Below are positions 49,328 to 58,679 of a stretch of 64,000 nucleotides of DNA, piece by piece. How positions within the stretch are numbered: the first letter of the stretch is position 1; each line of letters begins with the position of its first letter. The stretch spans positions 186,001 through 250,000 of the forward strand of contig NZ_BMUE01000001.1 in the NCBI RefSeq assembly GCF_014650035.1, written 5' to 3'. This stretch comes from Streptomyces lucensis JCM 4490. Lineage in GTDB: Bacteria; Actinomycetota; Actinomycetes; Streptomycetales; Streptomycetaceae. The notes beneath the pieces were generated by a model. The model was not told the DNA's origin, made no database searches, and was given only the letters and a program-made list of their open reading frames with translations. Made by a program: the position numbers and the translations under genes.

Positions 49328-49792
49328 TCAGGTCCGTCTGAGCGTGCGCACCGGCGCTCCGGGCCTGAAGACCTGGACGACCAGGAACCGGTCGTCCTCG
49401 ACGTAGGTCCGCACGACCTCCGTCAGCTCGGTGCGGAAGAGGTGGAACGGCTGCGGCGGTTCCACCTCTTCCACGTACGCGGCCCTGGCCGGGCCGTCCG
49501 CCACCTCCAGCGCCCGCCCGCTGATCCGGACGTCCCCGCCGCCGTCCGGGCCGGTGCCCGGATTGGCCTGGAGCGCGAAGCGCGGGTCGCGGAGCAGGTC
49601 GAGGGCCTTGCGGGAGCCCGGCATCATGCCGAGCCAGAGCTCCCCGCCCAGGAAGCGGACCTCCAGGCCGCTGGTGCGGGGCGAACCGTCCTTCCGGAGG
49701 GTCGCGAGGACGTGGTGCCGGTGGGCGCCGAAACGCTCCCCGGCGATCGCCGCCAGTGCCGGCGCGGCGATGGTGAAGGCTGCCCAGTTCAT
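49328..49792 (-). CDS. Pyridoxamine 5'-phosphate oxidase-family protein
   Basis: A 154-residue split-barrel flavin/F420-binding protein: HHVLATLRKDGSPRTSGLEV near residue 26, LWLGMMPGSRKALDLLRDPR near 52. Streptomyces has many such F420- or FMN-dependent reductases; the cofactor cannot be decided here. ATG 49792 chosen; a longer in-frame start is not conserved-looking. Confidence 0.85.
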   Translation of the reverse strand: MNWAAFTIAAPALAAIAGERFGAHRHHVLATLRKDGSPRTSGLEVRFLGGELWLGMMPGSRKALDLLRDPRFALQANPGTGPDGGGDVRISGRALEVADGPARAAYVEEVEPPQPFHLFRTELTEVVRTYVEDDRFLVVQVFRPGAPVRTLRRT

Positions 49793-49932
49793 ACGCGTCA
49801 GTCTCACGACGAATCCCGACACCCTCTGTCGGGTATCCGCCGCGTACATCACTTTCACGAACCAGCTCTGCCGTTTCGGGCGGCCCAGGGGTAACTTCCC
49901 GCCCGTACGGAAATCCCCCCGCTGGAGGACCT

Positions 49933-50727
49933 ATGCACGGGCCCACCCCGCCCCTGCCGCTGCCCACGGACCAGCTGCGCTTCGCCATGCCGCCGATGCA
50001 CGACTCGGTGGAGGACGAACGCCGGCACCGCAAGGAGCGGCTCGCGGGTGCCCTTCGCGTCTTCGGCCGGGCCGGGCTGGAGGACGGGGTCTCCGGGCAC
50101 ATCACCGCCCGCGACCCCGAGTTCAGCGACTGCTTCTGGGTCAACCCGTTCGGCATGCCGTTCCGGCACGTCACCGTCGGCGACCTCGTCCTCGCCAACC
50201 GGGACGGGCAGGTCGTCGAGGGCCGCTACCACGTCAACCAGGCCGCGTTCACCGTGCACGCCCAGGTCCACGCCGCCCGCCCCGACGTCGTCGCCGTCGC
50301 CCACTGCCACTCCGTGCACGGCCGCGCCCTCGCCGCGCTCGGCGAGCTGATCGACCCCATCACCCAGGAGAGCTGCGCCTTCTACGAGGACGTCGCGCTC
50401 TACGACGCCTACAGCGGTGTCGCCGTCGACGCCGAGGAGGGACGCCGGATCGCGGCCACGCTCGGCTCCCGCAAGGCGCTGGTGCTGCGCAACCACGGTC
50501 TGCTGACCGTCGGGGACTCGGTGGACGCGGCGGCCTGGTGGTTCCTGTCCATGGAGCGGTCCTGCCAGGTGCAGCTCATGGCCCGGGCGGCCGGGCGGCC
50601 GGTGCTCATCGACCACAAACTGGCCGTCGCCACCCGTGAACAGCTCGGCGGCGACCTGGTCGCGTGGATCAACTACCAGCCGCTGTGGCAGGACATCACC
50701 CGCAGCGAACCCGACCTGCTCGGCTGA
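49933..50727 (+). CDS. Class II aldolase/adducin-family protein
   Basis: A 264-residue protein: GLEDGVSGHITARDPEFSDC, histidine pair in VAVAHCHSVHGRAL (zinc ligands), and VLRNHGLLTVGDS with a further histidine. The family includes fuculose- and ribulose-phosphate aldolases, but this subgroup, common in actinobacteria and eukaryotes, has no assigned substrate. GGAGGACCT lies just before the ATG. Confidence 0.88.
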   Translation: MHGPTPPLPLPTDQLRFAMPPMHDSVEDERRHRKERLAGALRVFGRAGLEDGVSGHITARDPEFSDCFWVNPFGMPFRHVTVGDLVLANRDGQVVEGRYHVNQAAFTVHAQVHAARPDVVAVAHCHSVHGRALAALGELIDPITQESCAFYEDVALYDAYSGVAVDAEEGRRIAATLGSRKALVLRNHGLLTVGDSVDAAAWWFLSMERSCQVQLMARAAGRPVLIDHKLAVATREQLGGDLVAWINYQPLWQDITRSEPDLLG

Positions 50728-50929
50728 GCCCGTCCCGACCCGCCGGCGGTCCCGGCCGGGTCAACACCGCGGTTGCGGCTTCACCCGGAAAGACTCGGTC
50801 CGGCGGCCGCAAAGCGCCCGCCGTAGGGCACAATTCGCTTTCGGCACAGGGGACTTGCACGGAGGTTCGGCGCGCACCGCGGGTGCCGGCGCCCGTGCCG
50901 GAAGGTCGTGGGGAAGGCGGGCGGCGGGC

Positions 50930-52210
50930 GTGGCGGTGCAGGAAGCGAGAGCGGGCACGGGCCCCGAAGGGGCCCACCAGGGCGGCTGTACCTGCGGGGA
51001 CTGCCCGCACGGGGCCCGGGAGGGGCACCGGCGGGCCGTCGCCGCGTTCCTGCGCCGACGCGACGAGTTCGCGGCCGGACAGGGCCTGCCGGCCGCCGTG
51101 GCGCACTCGGCGTCGGCGTCCCGGCAGTGGGTCTCCGAGGAGCTGACCCAGCGCGCGGAGGCCGTCGCCGAACGCGGCCGTGCGGAGGGCCAGGCGTGGC
51201 TCGAGCGGCTGTGGCTGTGGACGGTGTGCGCTGTGTGGGGCGCGGTCGTCGCCCTGCTGCTCGCCGAGGCCCTCACGGCGATCGGTGCCGGCTGGACCGG
51301 CGCCCGCACCGCCGCCCTGACCGCCGCGCTCGCCGTCGCCGGCGCCCTGACCGCCGCCTGCCGGCTGCACCGGGCCCGGGGCGGGGCGCTCGCCCCGGTG
51401 ATCGGCGAGGACAACCGGATGTCCACCTCCCGCTCCGTGGCCGCCTGCTGGGTGCTGTTCGTCGTCTACGCGGTCCTCGTGCTGGCCGTCAGACTGGCCG
51501 CCGCCTCCGGCCCCGCCGAACGCGACGCGCTGCTCTCGGGGCTCGACCTGGCGCGCGGCGCGGGCGTGGTCACCGTCCTCGCCGTCGTGTGCGGCATCGC
51601 CGTCCTGGTCCGCCGGGTGGTGGGGCTGCGCATCCTCGCCCAGCGGCTGCAGAAGGTGCCGGCCCACCGGCCGCGCGCCGCCGACCTGCTCACCGACGAC
51701 TCCGGCCGGGGGGCCTTCGCCGACATCCAGTACGTCGCCGTCAGCGCCGTCGCCCTGCTGTTCGCCGCCGTACGGCTCGCCCGCCGCCCCGACCAGCTGC
51801 CCGACCTGCCCTGGGGGCTGGGCGCGGTCGTGCTGATCTCGGCCGCGACCTATCTGGCCGGCAAGTACGCCGAGGGCGGCCGTCCGGCCGTCCACTCCGT
51901 GGTCCGTGCCCGGGAACCCGGCGACCTGGACGGGCCGATCCGCACCGGTGACGACATCGAGATCCGCGGCACCGGCTTCGTCCCGCCCGGCGCGCACAGC
52001 GCCGACCGGCTCTCGCGGATGGTCGTCCGCATCGGGGCGGTGGACGTCCACGTGCCGCTGGTCCCCGTCGCGGGCGGCTTCCGCAACCCCACGGACACCG
52101 TCCTGACCGTGCCCGTCCCGGCCGAGGTGGAGCCGGGTTCGGTGGAGGTGCAGGTGGTGACGGCGGCCGGGGTGCCGACCAACCGGTACGCGGTCCGCGT
52201 GACGGAGTGA
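50930..52210 (+). CDS. Membrane protein with C-terminal IPT/TIG-like domain
   Basis: A 426-residue protein. A Cys-rich patch (GGCTCGDCPHG) lies near residue 20, then a soluble helix region. Hydrophobic segments: LWTVCAVWGAVVALLLAEAL, TAALTAALAVAGALTAA, VLFVVYAVLVLAVRLAA, GVVTVLAVVCGIAVLV and later ones near residue 280. The last ~90 residues (DIEIRGTGFVPPG, VEVQVVTAAGVPTNRYAV) have the IPT/TIG Ig-like pattern. GTG 50930 and GTG 50936 are alternative starts. Function unknown. Confidence 0.75.
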   Translation: MAVQEARAGTGPEGAHQGGCTCGDCPHGAREGHRRAVAAFLRRRDEFAAGQGLPAAVAHSASASRQWVSEELTQRAEAVAERGRAEGQAWLERLWLWTVCAVWGAVVALLLAEALTAIGAGWTGARTAALTAALAVAGALTAACRLHRARGGALAPVIGEDNRMSTSRSVAACWVLFVVYAVLVLAVRLAAASGPAERDALLSGLDLARGAGVVTVLAVVCGIAVLVRRVVGLRILAQRLQKVPAHRPRAADLLTDDSGRGAFADIQYVAVSAVALLFAAVRLARRPDQLPDLPWGLGAVVLISAATYLAGKYAEGGRPAVHSVVRAREPGDLDGPIRTGDDIEIRGTGFVPPGAHSADRLSRMVVRIGAVDVHVPLVPVAGGFRNPTDTVLTVPVPAEVEPGSVEVQVVTAAGVPTNRYAVRVTE

Positions 52211-52348
52211 GCGGCCGGCCGGCCGCGCCCCGGTCGCATGAACCTCCGAAACCTGGAAAATCGTCCGGGACGGGATTGAACGGGCCGGTCCCCTCATACG
52301 TATCCCTTCTGCGAGGGCGGCACGGCAGGTGAGAGGCGGCGGGCAGCG

Positions 52349-52879
52349 ATGACTCACAGCGTTCGGACGGACACGTACGCGAACCGGCTCGATGGCCGCC
52401 GCGGCTGGCGGGACACCGCGTCTCACTACGCGCTGCTGCCGCTGCGCGTCTTCCTCGGGGTCACCTTCCTCTACGCCGGCCTGAACAAGCTCACCGACGG
52501 CACCTTCCTGCGGTCGAGCGGCGCCGGCTCGATCGGCGAGACGATGCGCTCGGCCCGCGACTCCTCCGCCGTCCCCGCCCTGATCGACCTGGCCCTCAAG
52601 AGCCCCGTCGGCTTCGGCTACGGCATGGCCCTCGGCGAACTGGCCGTCGGCATCGGCATGCTGCTGGGCCTGCTCGGCCGGGTGGCGGCGCTCGGCGGCG
52701 CGCTGATCTCGCTGAGCCTGTGGCTGACGGTCAGCTGGGCGTCCACCCCCTACTACTACGGCAACGACCTCGCCTACCTGATGGCCTGGCTGCCGCTGGT
52801 CCTCGCCGGGACGCCCTACCTCTCCCTGGACGCGGTCTGGCACGCCCGCCGCCGGCAGCGGTCCGACGGCTACCGCTGA
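52349..52879 (+). CDS. DoxX-family membrane protein
   Basis: A 176-residue protein with four hydrophobic helices: ALLPLRVFLGVTFLYAGLNK, GMALGELAVGIGMLLGLLG, ALGGALISLSLWLTVSW and LAYLMAWLPLVLAGTPYLSL. This is the DoxX/SURF4-like layout, linked in actinobacteria to redox or quinone stress complexes. Its end overlaps the convergent small membrane gene by 10 bases. Confidence 0.87.
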   Translation: MTHSVRTDTYANRLDGRRGWRDTASHYALLPLRVFLGVTFLYAGLNKLTDGTFLRSSGAGSIGETMRSARDSSAVPALIDLALKSPVGFGYGMALGELAVGIGMLLGLLGRVAALGGALISLSLWLTVSWASTPYYYGNDLAYLMAWLPLVLAGTPYLSLDAVWHARRRQRSDGYR

Positions 52880-53085
52880 GCGCCTCGCGCGCCGCTCCGC
52901 CTGCGTATCCCGCGGTTCACGGCCGCCGTGACCACGGCCAGCCACAGGCCGCCCACGACCAGCGGGACCACCAGGATCCACGGCGTCTCCCACAGCCCGC
53001 CCGCGTCCCCGGCGAAGGCGGCACCGGTGACGGTCAGGCAGAGCCCGGCGACCAGCTTCCCCGGCTCGAACTCATGACGCAGCAC
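52870..53085 (-). CDS. Small membrane protein
   Basis: A 71-residue protein, GTG start, with two hydrophobic segments (LVAGLCLTVTGAAFAG and WILVVPLVVGGLWLAVVTAA) and a basic C-terminus. Its start overlaps the end of the upstream PspC gene by 14 bases, so the two are probably co-translated. Similar small proteins accompany PspC/LiaF-like genes in Streptomyces. Confidence 0.8.
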   Translation of the reverse strand: MLRHEFEPGKLVAGLCLTVTGAAFAGDAGGLWETPWILVVPLVVGGLWLAVVTAAVNRGIRRRSGARGAQR

Positions 53086-54580
53086 GGCTGACCTCCACCT
53101 GTCCCACGCCCACCCCGAGGGTGAGGTCCAGCGTGCCGGTCTTCCCGGCGCCCTTGGCCGGCGCCAGCGTCACGGCCTTGTGCCTGCCCGGCTGCACGTC
53201 CACGTCCTTCCTGTCGTCCCCGGGCAACCGGATGTCGCCCAGCCCCACGTCGATGTCCATCCGTACGGTGGCGCCCGCCGGCAGGATCACCTTCAGCTGT
53301 CCCGCGCCCACATGGGCGCTCGTGGCGACCTTCTGCCGCCCCGGCGGACGCACCAGGCTCAGGTCCAGGGTGCCCCGCCCCGTGCCGAGCTCGTACGCGG
53401 GCCGCACCTTCGCCGTCGCGGCGGGCTTCCACGAGGACTCCCGCCAGTGCGTGGTGATGTCCTTCGGCAGGGCGGACGCCCCGGCGAGCAGCGCCGCGGT
53501 GACGACCGCCAGCAACACCGTCCCGGCCCCCGTACGGCCCAGGAACGCGCTGAGCGCGACACCCAGACCGAGGACCACCAGGGCGCAGGCCAGGCCGGCC
53601 TGCAGGCTGGTGCCGAGCGGACGGGTCTCCCAGGTCGAGGCGGTGCCGAGGCCGCCCGCCAGCAGGGCGAGCAGGAACACCCAGCCGCCGATCCAGCGCG
53701 GCCCGCGCGGTCTCGGGGGCGCGACGTGCGGCGGCTGCACGGCACCGGAGTGGATCCAGGGGGTCGCCATGCCGACGTCGACGACCGAGAGGAGGTCCGG
53801 CCGGCTGAAGTCCCCGGGGCCCCACAGGTAACCGGTGCCGCCCACATGGGTGCCGTCCTTGACGATCGGATCCCGCCACCAGGAGGGGTAGGAAGTGGCG
53901 ACCGGCGGCGCCTGAGCCTCAGGTGGTGCGTCGGCGGCGGCCTGTGCGGCCAGGGGGTCGGGGTCGGCCGCCCCGCGGCGGCGCGACCAGTACCCGGCGC
54001 CGGCCAGCAGCAGGGAGAGCACGACGGCGAAGGCCAGCACCCCGCCGTTTCCCAGCATGGTCAGGAAGATCCCGCAGCCGACCAGGGAGAACAGCACGGC
54101 GGCAAGCGCCTGGCCGTCGACCCGGCCGGTCAGCAGCCGGCGGATCTCGTTCTCCTCGTCGCCCTCGTAGGGCACCAGGAGCCAGGCGAACCCGTAGAAG
54201 ATCAGGCCTATGCCGCCGGTCGCCGACAGCACGGCCAGGGTGATCCGGAAGATCACCGGGTCCATGTCGGTCTGCCGTCCCAGACCCGCGCACACGCCCG
54301 CGATCATCTTGTGCCGCCGGTCGCGCCGGAACGCGGCGGCGGCCTCGCCGGAGTCGTGCGTCCGCCCGGCTCCCGGCTCGCCGGTGCCGCGGCCGGTGTC
54401 CGCGCCGTCGCTCGTGCGGGTGCCGCCGCGGGTGCGGGCGTTGGCGCGGGTGTCGCTGTCCGCGCCGGCCGCTCCCGTCTCCGTCGCGGCGGGTGCGGCA
54501 TCCGTCGGTCCGGTGCCCGGAGCCGGGCGCGGGCCGGTGCCGGGTCCCGGACCCGTCGCGGCGTGCTCGTGATCCGTCAT
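53072..54580 (-). CDS. PspC-domain membrane protein with LiaF-like C-terminus
   Basis: A 502-residue protein. Residues 1-90 are a Thr/Gly/Pro-rich tail. The PspC domain (MIAGVCAGLGRQTDMDPVIF, FAWLLVP) is at about 90-150, then several membrane helices. The C-terminal beta-rich domain (GAGQLKVILPAGATVRMDID, VGLGDIRLPGDD) resembles LiaF/DUF2154 toast-rack folds. Divergent from a PspC-type sensor kinase, so likely an envelope-stress module. Confidence 0.87.
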   Translation of the reverse strand: MTDHEHAATGPGPGTGPRPAPGTGPTDAAPAATETGAAGADSDTRANARTRGGTRTSDGADTGRGTGEPGAGRTHDSGEAAAAFRRDRRHKMIAGVCAGLGRQTDMDPVIFRITLAVLSATGGIGLIFYGFAWLLVPYEGDEENEIRRLLTGRVDGQALAAVLFSLVGCGIFLTMLGNGGVLAFAVVLSLLLAGAGYWSRRRGAADPDPLAAQAAADAPPEAQAPPVATSYPSWWRDPIVKDGTHVGGTGYLWGPGDFSRPDLLSVVDVGMATPWIHSGAVQPPHVAPPRPRGPRWIGGWVFLLALLAGGLGTASTWETRPLGTSLQAGLACALVVLGLGVALSAFLGRTGAGTVLLAVVTAALLAGASALPKDITTHWRESSWKPAATAKVRPAYELGTGRGTLDLSLVRPPGRQKVATSAHVGAGQLKVILPAGATVRMDIDVGLGDIRLPGDDRKDVDVQPGRHKAVTLAPAKGAGKTGTLDLTLGVGVGQVEVSRAAS

Positions 54581-54792
54581 GCGTCCATGGTGACGGCCCG
54601 GCCGGCGCGGCGGCAGTCGGGACGACCCTGGCCGAACCCTGAAATCGGCCCCGAGGCGGGGGCGGGAAGCGTTCGAGCGGCACCGGGGGCGCCCTCCCGC
54701 GGCCCTTCCCGGGCCGGTCGCGGCGAAGATCAGGGGCGTTCTAGGGTCAGACCCTGATGCTCCGCCCCGCCGGCCATGTGACCATCGTTGGC

Positions 54793-56085
54793 ATGCCGGA
54801 CGCCGCCAGCCTGCCACTCGACGACCCGCGGCCGCCGCGCAAGCTCTACCGCAGCAGCGACGGACGCTGGCTCGGCGGAGTGGCGCGGGGCCTCGCCGGG
54901 CACCTCGGGCTGCCCGTCATCTGGGTGCGGCTGGCCTTCGTCGGCCTGTTCATGGCCGACGGACTCGGGGCACTGCTGTACGCGGCGTTCTGGTTCTTCG
55001 TCCCCCTCGGCGTCGGCGGCGTCGACGACCAGAGGCCGCCGTCGCTGGTCGGCACGGAGACCTCACCGGACGGCCGCCGCAGACTGGTGACCCGCAAGCC
55101 CGACCGGGGCCAGATCGTCGCCCTGGTGCTGATGGTCATCGTGTCCGTCGTCTTCGTGGGCAGTGTCAATCTGGGCAGCGCGGCCAAGGCGTACCTGCTG
55201 CCCTCCGTGCTCGTCGCGGCCGGTGTCGCCCTGGTCTGGCGCCAGGCGGACAACGCCCGCCGCGCCCGCTGGGTCGAGGTCGGCCGGCGCCGCCGCACCC
55301 TCACCCTGCTCCGCGCCGCAGGCGGCGTCCTGCTCGTCACCGCCGGCGTCACCGCCATCTTCGTCCTGCAGGGCTCCGCCGCCCACCTCGGCGCCGTCCT
55401 CCAGGCCGCGCTCGCCGTCCTCGTCGGCATCACGCTGCTCGCGGGCCCCTACCTGGTCCGCATGACCCAGGACCTGTCCGAGGAGCGCCTGATGCGCATC
55501 CGCGCCCAGGAACGTGCCGAAGTCGCAGCCCACGTCCACGACTCCGTGCTGCACACGCTCACCCTGATACAGCGCAACGCCGACAACGCGGGCGAGGTGC
55601 GCCGCCTCGCCCGCGCCCAGGAGCGGGACCTGCGCACCTGGCTGTACAAGCCGGAGGGCACCGGCAAGGACGAGGCCGACGAGCCGGACACGGTCGCGGA
55701 GGCGGTGCGGCGCAACGCCGCCGAGGTGGAGGACAAGCACGGCGTGCCCATCGAGGTCGTGGTCGTCGGCGACTGCTCCCTGGACGAGAGGACCGGGGCG
55801 CAGATGCAGGCCGCGCGTGAAGCGATGGTGAACGCCGCCAAGTACGGTGGCGAGGGCGGCGCCGTGCAGGTCTACGCCGAGGTCGAGGGAAGGGCGGTCT
55901 TCGTGTCCGTGCGCGACCGCGGTCCGGGCTTCGACCTCGACTCGATACCCGCCGACCGCATGGGCGTCAGAGAATCGATCATCGGCCGCATGGAGCGCAA
56001 CGGCGGCACGGCCCGGCTGCGGGCGGTGCCGGGCGGCGGCACGGAGGTCGAACTGGAGATGGAGAGGGCGGAGAAGACGTCATGA
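54793..56085 (+). CDS. PspC-domain sensor histidine kinase
   Basis: A 430-residue kinase. N-terminal PspC domain (LYRSSDGRWLGGVARGLAGH, GALLYAAFWFFVPLG), four further membrane segments to about residue 225, then the phospho-acceptor helix VAAHVHDSVLHTLTLIQ with His249 and an HATPase domain (EAMVNAAKYGGEGG, VRDRGPGFDLDSIP). NarX/LiaS class. ATG 54793 chosen; GTG 54778 is an alternative. Its stop overlaps the regulator start (ATGA). Confidence 0.92.
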   Translation: MPDAASLPLDDPRPPRKLYRSSDGRWLGGVARGLAGHLGLPVIWVRLAFVGLFMADGLGALLYAAFWFFVPLGVGGVDDQRPPSLVGTETSPDGRRRLVTRKPDRGQIVALVLMVIVSVVFVGSVNLGSAAKAYLLPSVLVAAGVALVWRQADNARRARWVEVGRRRRTLTLLRAAGGVLLVTAGVTAIFVLQGSAAHLGAVLQAALAVLVGITLLAGPYLVRMTQDLSEERLMRIRAQERAEVAAHVHDSVLHTLTLIQRNADNAGEVRRLARAQERDLRTWLYKPEGTGKDEADEPDTVAEAVRRNAAEVEDKHGVPIEVVVVGDCSLDERTGAQMQAAREAMVNAAKYGGEGGAVQVYAEVEGRAVFVSVRDRGPGFDLDSIPADRMGVRESIIGRMERNGGTARLRAVPGGGTEVELEMERAEKTS

Positions 56086-56828
56086 ACGACGCGACCGAGG
56101 GGAACGGCAGGCCGGGAGCAGCGGAGGCGGCCGAGTCCGGCGGGCCCGCCGGCGGCGGTGCCGGCGGGCGGCACGTACGGGTGGTGCTCGTGGACGACCA
56201 CCGGATGTTCCGTACCGGCGTGCAGGCCGAGATCGGGCAGACCGCCGAGACCGGCGTCGAGGTGGTCGGAGAGGCGGCGGACGTCGACCAGGCCGTCACG
56301 GTCATCACCACGACCCGCCCCGAGGTCGTCCTCCTCGACGTCCACCTGCCGGGCGGCGGCGGCGTCGAAGTGCTGCGCCGCTGCGCCGCGTTGACGGCGG
56401 ACGCCGAGCGGCCCGTACGCTTCCTCGCGCTGTCCGTGTCGGACGCGGCGGAGGACGTGATCGGGGTGATCCGCGGCGGCGCCCGCGGCTACGTCACCAA
56501 GACCATCACCGGCGCCGACCTGATCGACTCGATCTTCCGCGTCCAGGAGGGCGACGCCGTCTTCTCCCCGCGGCTGGCCGGTTTCGTCCTCGACGCCTTC
56601 GCCTCCACCGACGCCCCGCCCGTGGACGAGGACCTGGACCGCCTCACCCAGCGCGAGCGCGAGGTGCTGCGGCTGATCGCCCGCGGGTACGCCTACAAGG
56701 AGATCGCCAAGCAGCTGTTCATCTCGGTGAAGACGGTCGAGTCCCACGTCTCCGCGGTCCTGCGCAAGCTCCAGCTGTCCAACCGGCACGAGCTGACCCG
56801 CTGGGCCGCCGCGCGCCGGCTGGTGTGA
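56082..56828 (+). CDS. LuxR-type response regulator
   Basis: A 248-residue NarL/LiaR-type regulator: receiver with phospho-acceptor Asp86 (VVLLDVHLPGG), and C-terminal helix-turn-helix LTQREREVLRLIARGYAYKE plus SVKTVESHVSAVLRKLQLS. Translationally coupled to the PspC sensor kinase, its obvious partner. A Gly/Ala-rich 25-residue extension precedes the receiver. Confidence 0.93.
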   Translation: MNDATEGNGRPGAAEAAESGGPAGGGAGGRHVRVVLVDDHRMFRTGVQAEIGQTAETGVEVVGEAADVDQAVTVITTTRPEVVLLDVHLPGGGGVEVLRRCAALTADAERPVRFLALSVSDAAEDVIGVIRGGARGYVTKTITGADLIDSIFRVQEGDAVFSPRLAGFVLDAFASTDAPPVDEDLDRLTQREREVLRLIARGYAYKEIAKQLFISVKTVESHVSAVLRKLQLSNRHELTRWAAARRLV

Positions 56829-56851
56829 CCGTCCGGCAGGCGCGCCGGCGA

Positions 56852-57110
56852 TCACACCTCAGGCTGTGGCCTACGGGAGGTGACCAGAACGAACCACACC
56901 TCCTTGCCGATCCCGCACTCCCTCCTCCCGGCGCCCAGCCGTCCGCCAGCGCCGCCAGCAGCGCGAGCCCCGGCCCGACTCGTCGTCCCAAGACGCCGTG
57001 CCAGGAGTCGGCAGCGTGTCGTTCGCGTCGGTCACCGTCACACAGACCTCCTGCTCGGTGACCACGCAGCGAGCCGGGATCTCTGCCTCTGCCGAGGGGC
57101 AGGGCAGCTC
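56852..57110 (-). pseudogene. Frameshifted remnant of an ATP-binding (RsbW-like) anti-sigma-type protein
   Basis: Minus-strand pieces in three frames join into one family C-terminus: VTEQEVCVTVTDANDTLP and ASWDDESGRG (first frame), LALLAALADGW (second frame), then GKEVWFVL (third frame). Two single-base losses, one after SGRG and one after ADGWAP, would explain it. The N-terminal ATPase part (N box) is missing. Streptomyces carries dozens of intact homologues. It lies in the 370-base gap between the response regulator and a P60 gene. Confidence 0.65.
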
Positions 57111-57198
57111 CGGGAGCCGGTTGCCGGGGCCCCTGGACCGCGTTCGTCGCGCATACCCGCACCGGCGCCTGAGGTTCGACAAGTCCTCCGGCGGATCC

Positions 57199-58263
57199 CT
57201 ACGCCACCCGGGTGGCCCCCGCGAACGGCATCTGGTCGATCGGGGCCAGCCGTACCGGCGCCGACGGGTTCGGGGCGTGGATCATCCGGCCGCCTCCGAC
57301 GTAGAGGCCGACGTGGCTGACGCCGGAGTAGAAGAACACCAGGTCCCCGGGACGGAGTTCGGAGCGGGAGACGCGACGGCCCGCGTTGATCTGGGCGTAG
57401 CTGGTGCGGGGCAGGGAGACGCCGGCGGAGCGGTAGGCGGCCTGGACCAGGCCGGAGCAGTCGAAGGCGTTCGGTCCGGTGGCGCCCCACACATAGGGGC
57501 TGCCGAGTTTGGCGTACGCGTAGGAGACGGCCGCCGCCGCGCGCGCGTTCGGGGCCGTGGCGGATCCGGCCGGCAGCGGTGTGTCCCGGGTGTCCGGGGC
57601 CGGCCGGGAGGCGTGCCCTGCCGTGGAGCCGTCGCCGGTGACCTCGGCCCGCTGCCGTGGAGTGAGCCGTGCCAGCAGCGCGCGTGCCTCGGCGAGCTTG
57701 CCGGTGATGGTCTTCTTCTGCCGCTTCAGCTCCGTCTGCCGCGAGCGCAGGGACGTCAGCTCGACGTGTGCGGCGCCGCGCAGCCGCTCGATCTCCCGTA
57801 ACTGGTCGCGCACCTTTGACACGGCGGCGGTCTGCCGGTCGCCCGCCCGCTCCGCGAACTCGGCGCCCTCCAGGTAGCCGTCGGGGTCGCTGGACAGGGC
57901 CAGCTGCCAGGAGGGCGCGATGGTGCCGTCCCGGTACTGCGCCGCCGCGAGGGAACCGAGCTGGTCCCGGGCCGAGTTGAGCTTCTGCTGCTTGCGGGCG
58001 GCCTGGTCCCGCATGGCGTTCAGCCGCCGCTCGGCCGAATCGGTCTTCTCCTTCGCCCCGTTGTACTTCTCGGTGGCGGTCTCCGCCTGCTGGTACAGGG
58101 TGTCGACCTTGGCCTTCACCTGCGCCGGCGTCAGCTGTGGCTCGGCGTGTGCCGTCCCGTCGAGACCCGCGGCGGTGGCCGCGCCCGCCAGGGCGAGGGT
58201 GGCGGCCGTCCGGGCTGTATGGCCGCCGAGCGGGTGCGGGCGGGGCTTGCGGTGCGCTGCCAC
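57199..58263 (-). CDS. Secreted NlpC/P60 peptidoglycan hydrolase A
   Basis: A 354-residue protein: basic VAAHRKPRPHPLGG start, signal segment TLALAGAATAAGLDGTAHAE, coiled-coil region (about 45-215), then an NlpC/P60 domain with Cys269 (FDCSGLVQAAY), His317 (SHVGLYV) and His329. Expected to cleave stem peptides of peptidoglycan outside the cell. GTG 58263 gives the usual start of these proteins; GTG 58275 is possible. Confidence 0.9.
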   Translation of the reverse strand: MAAHRKPRPHPLGGHTARTAATLALAGAATAAGLDGTAHAEPQLTPAQVKAKVDTLYQQAETATEKYNGAKEKTDSAERRLNAMRDQAARKQQKLNSARDQLGSLAAAQYRDGTIAPSWQLALSSDPDGYLEGAEFAERAGDRQTAAVSKVRDQLREIERLRGAAHVELTSLRSRQTELKRQKKTITGKLAEARALLARLTPRQRAEVTGDGSTAGHASRPAPDTRDTPLPAGSATAPNARAAAAVSYAYAKLGSPYVWGATGPNAFDCSGLVQAAYRSAGVSLPRTSYAQINAGRRVSRSELRPGDLVFFYSGVSHVGLYVGGGRMIHAPNPSAPVRLAPIDQMPFAGATRVA

Positions 58264-58679
58264 CTGGACCGTCACGTCCTTTCGTGGGACTCGTACGACC
58301 GAGCGGTCGGCGTGTCCGGCGGCGGTCCGCACAGGGGGAGCGGGCCGCCGCCGGGCCTTTCTCGGCGGTGGCGGCCGGCCTGCCGTCCCTGGCCCGGGCG
58401 GCGGAGGGGAGCCGGTCACCTGGGGCAGGACGCTAGGCCGGACTGTGACGAGGGGGTAACGCGGTGTACGGAACTGTCCTGGACGTACCGGGACATGAGC
58501 GAACATGGCCGCCCCTCATGGCCGGAATCGTCCTCTTCGCGCAGCGTGGTGACCGAAGCGTGAAAAGCGGGACAGGCGTGAGTCGAGGACTGCTATGGGA
58601 CGCATATATGCAAGATCGTCGGCCCGTCGACCGGCCCGGTGACGAAGGGCCCGCACGGCCCTCGTTAGGCTCCGGCCCC
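58264..58679. other. Divergent intergenic region
   Basis: 416 bases between the divergent P60 A gene and a small membrane protein gene. It becomes less GC-rich around 58440-58620, where promoters for both are likely, but I see no convincing consensus. No riboswitch motif like that before the second P60 gene is present. Confidence 0.5.
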
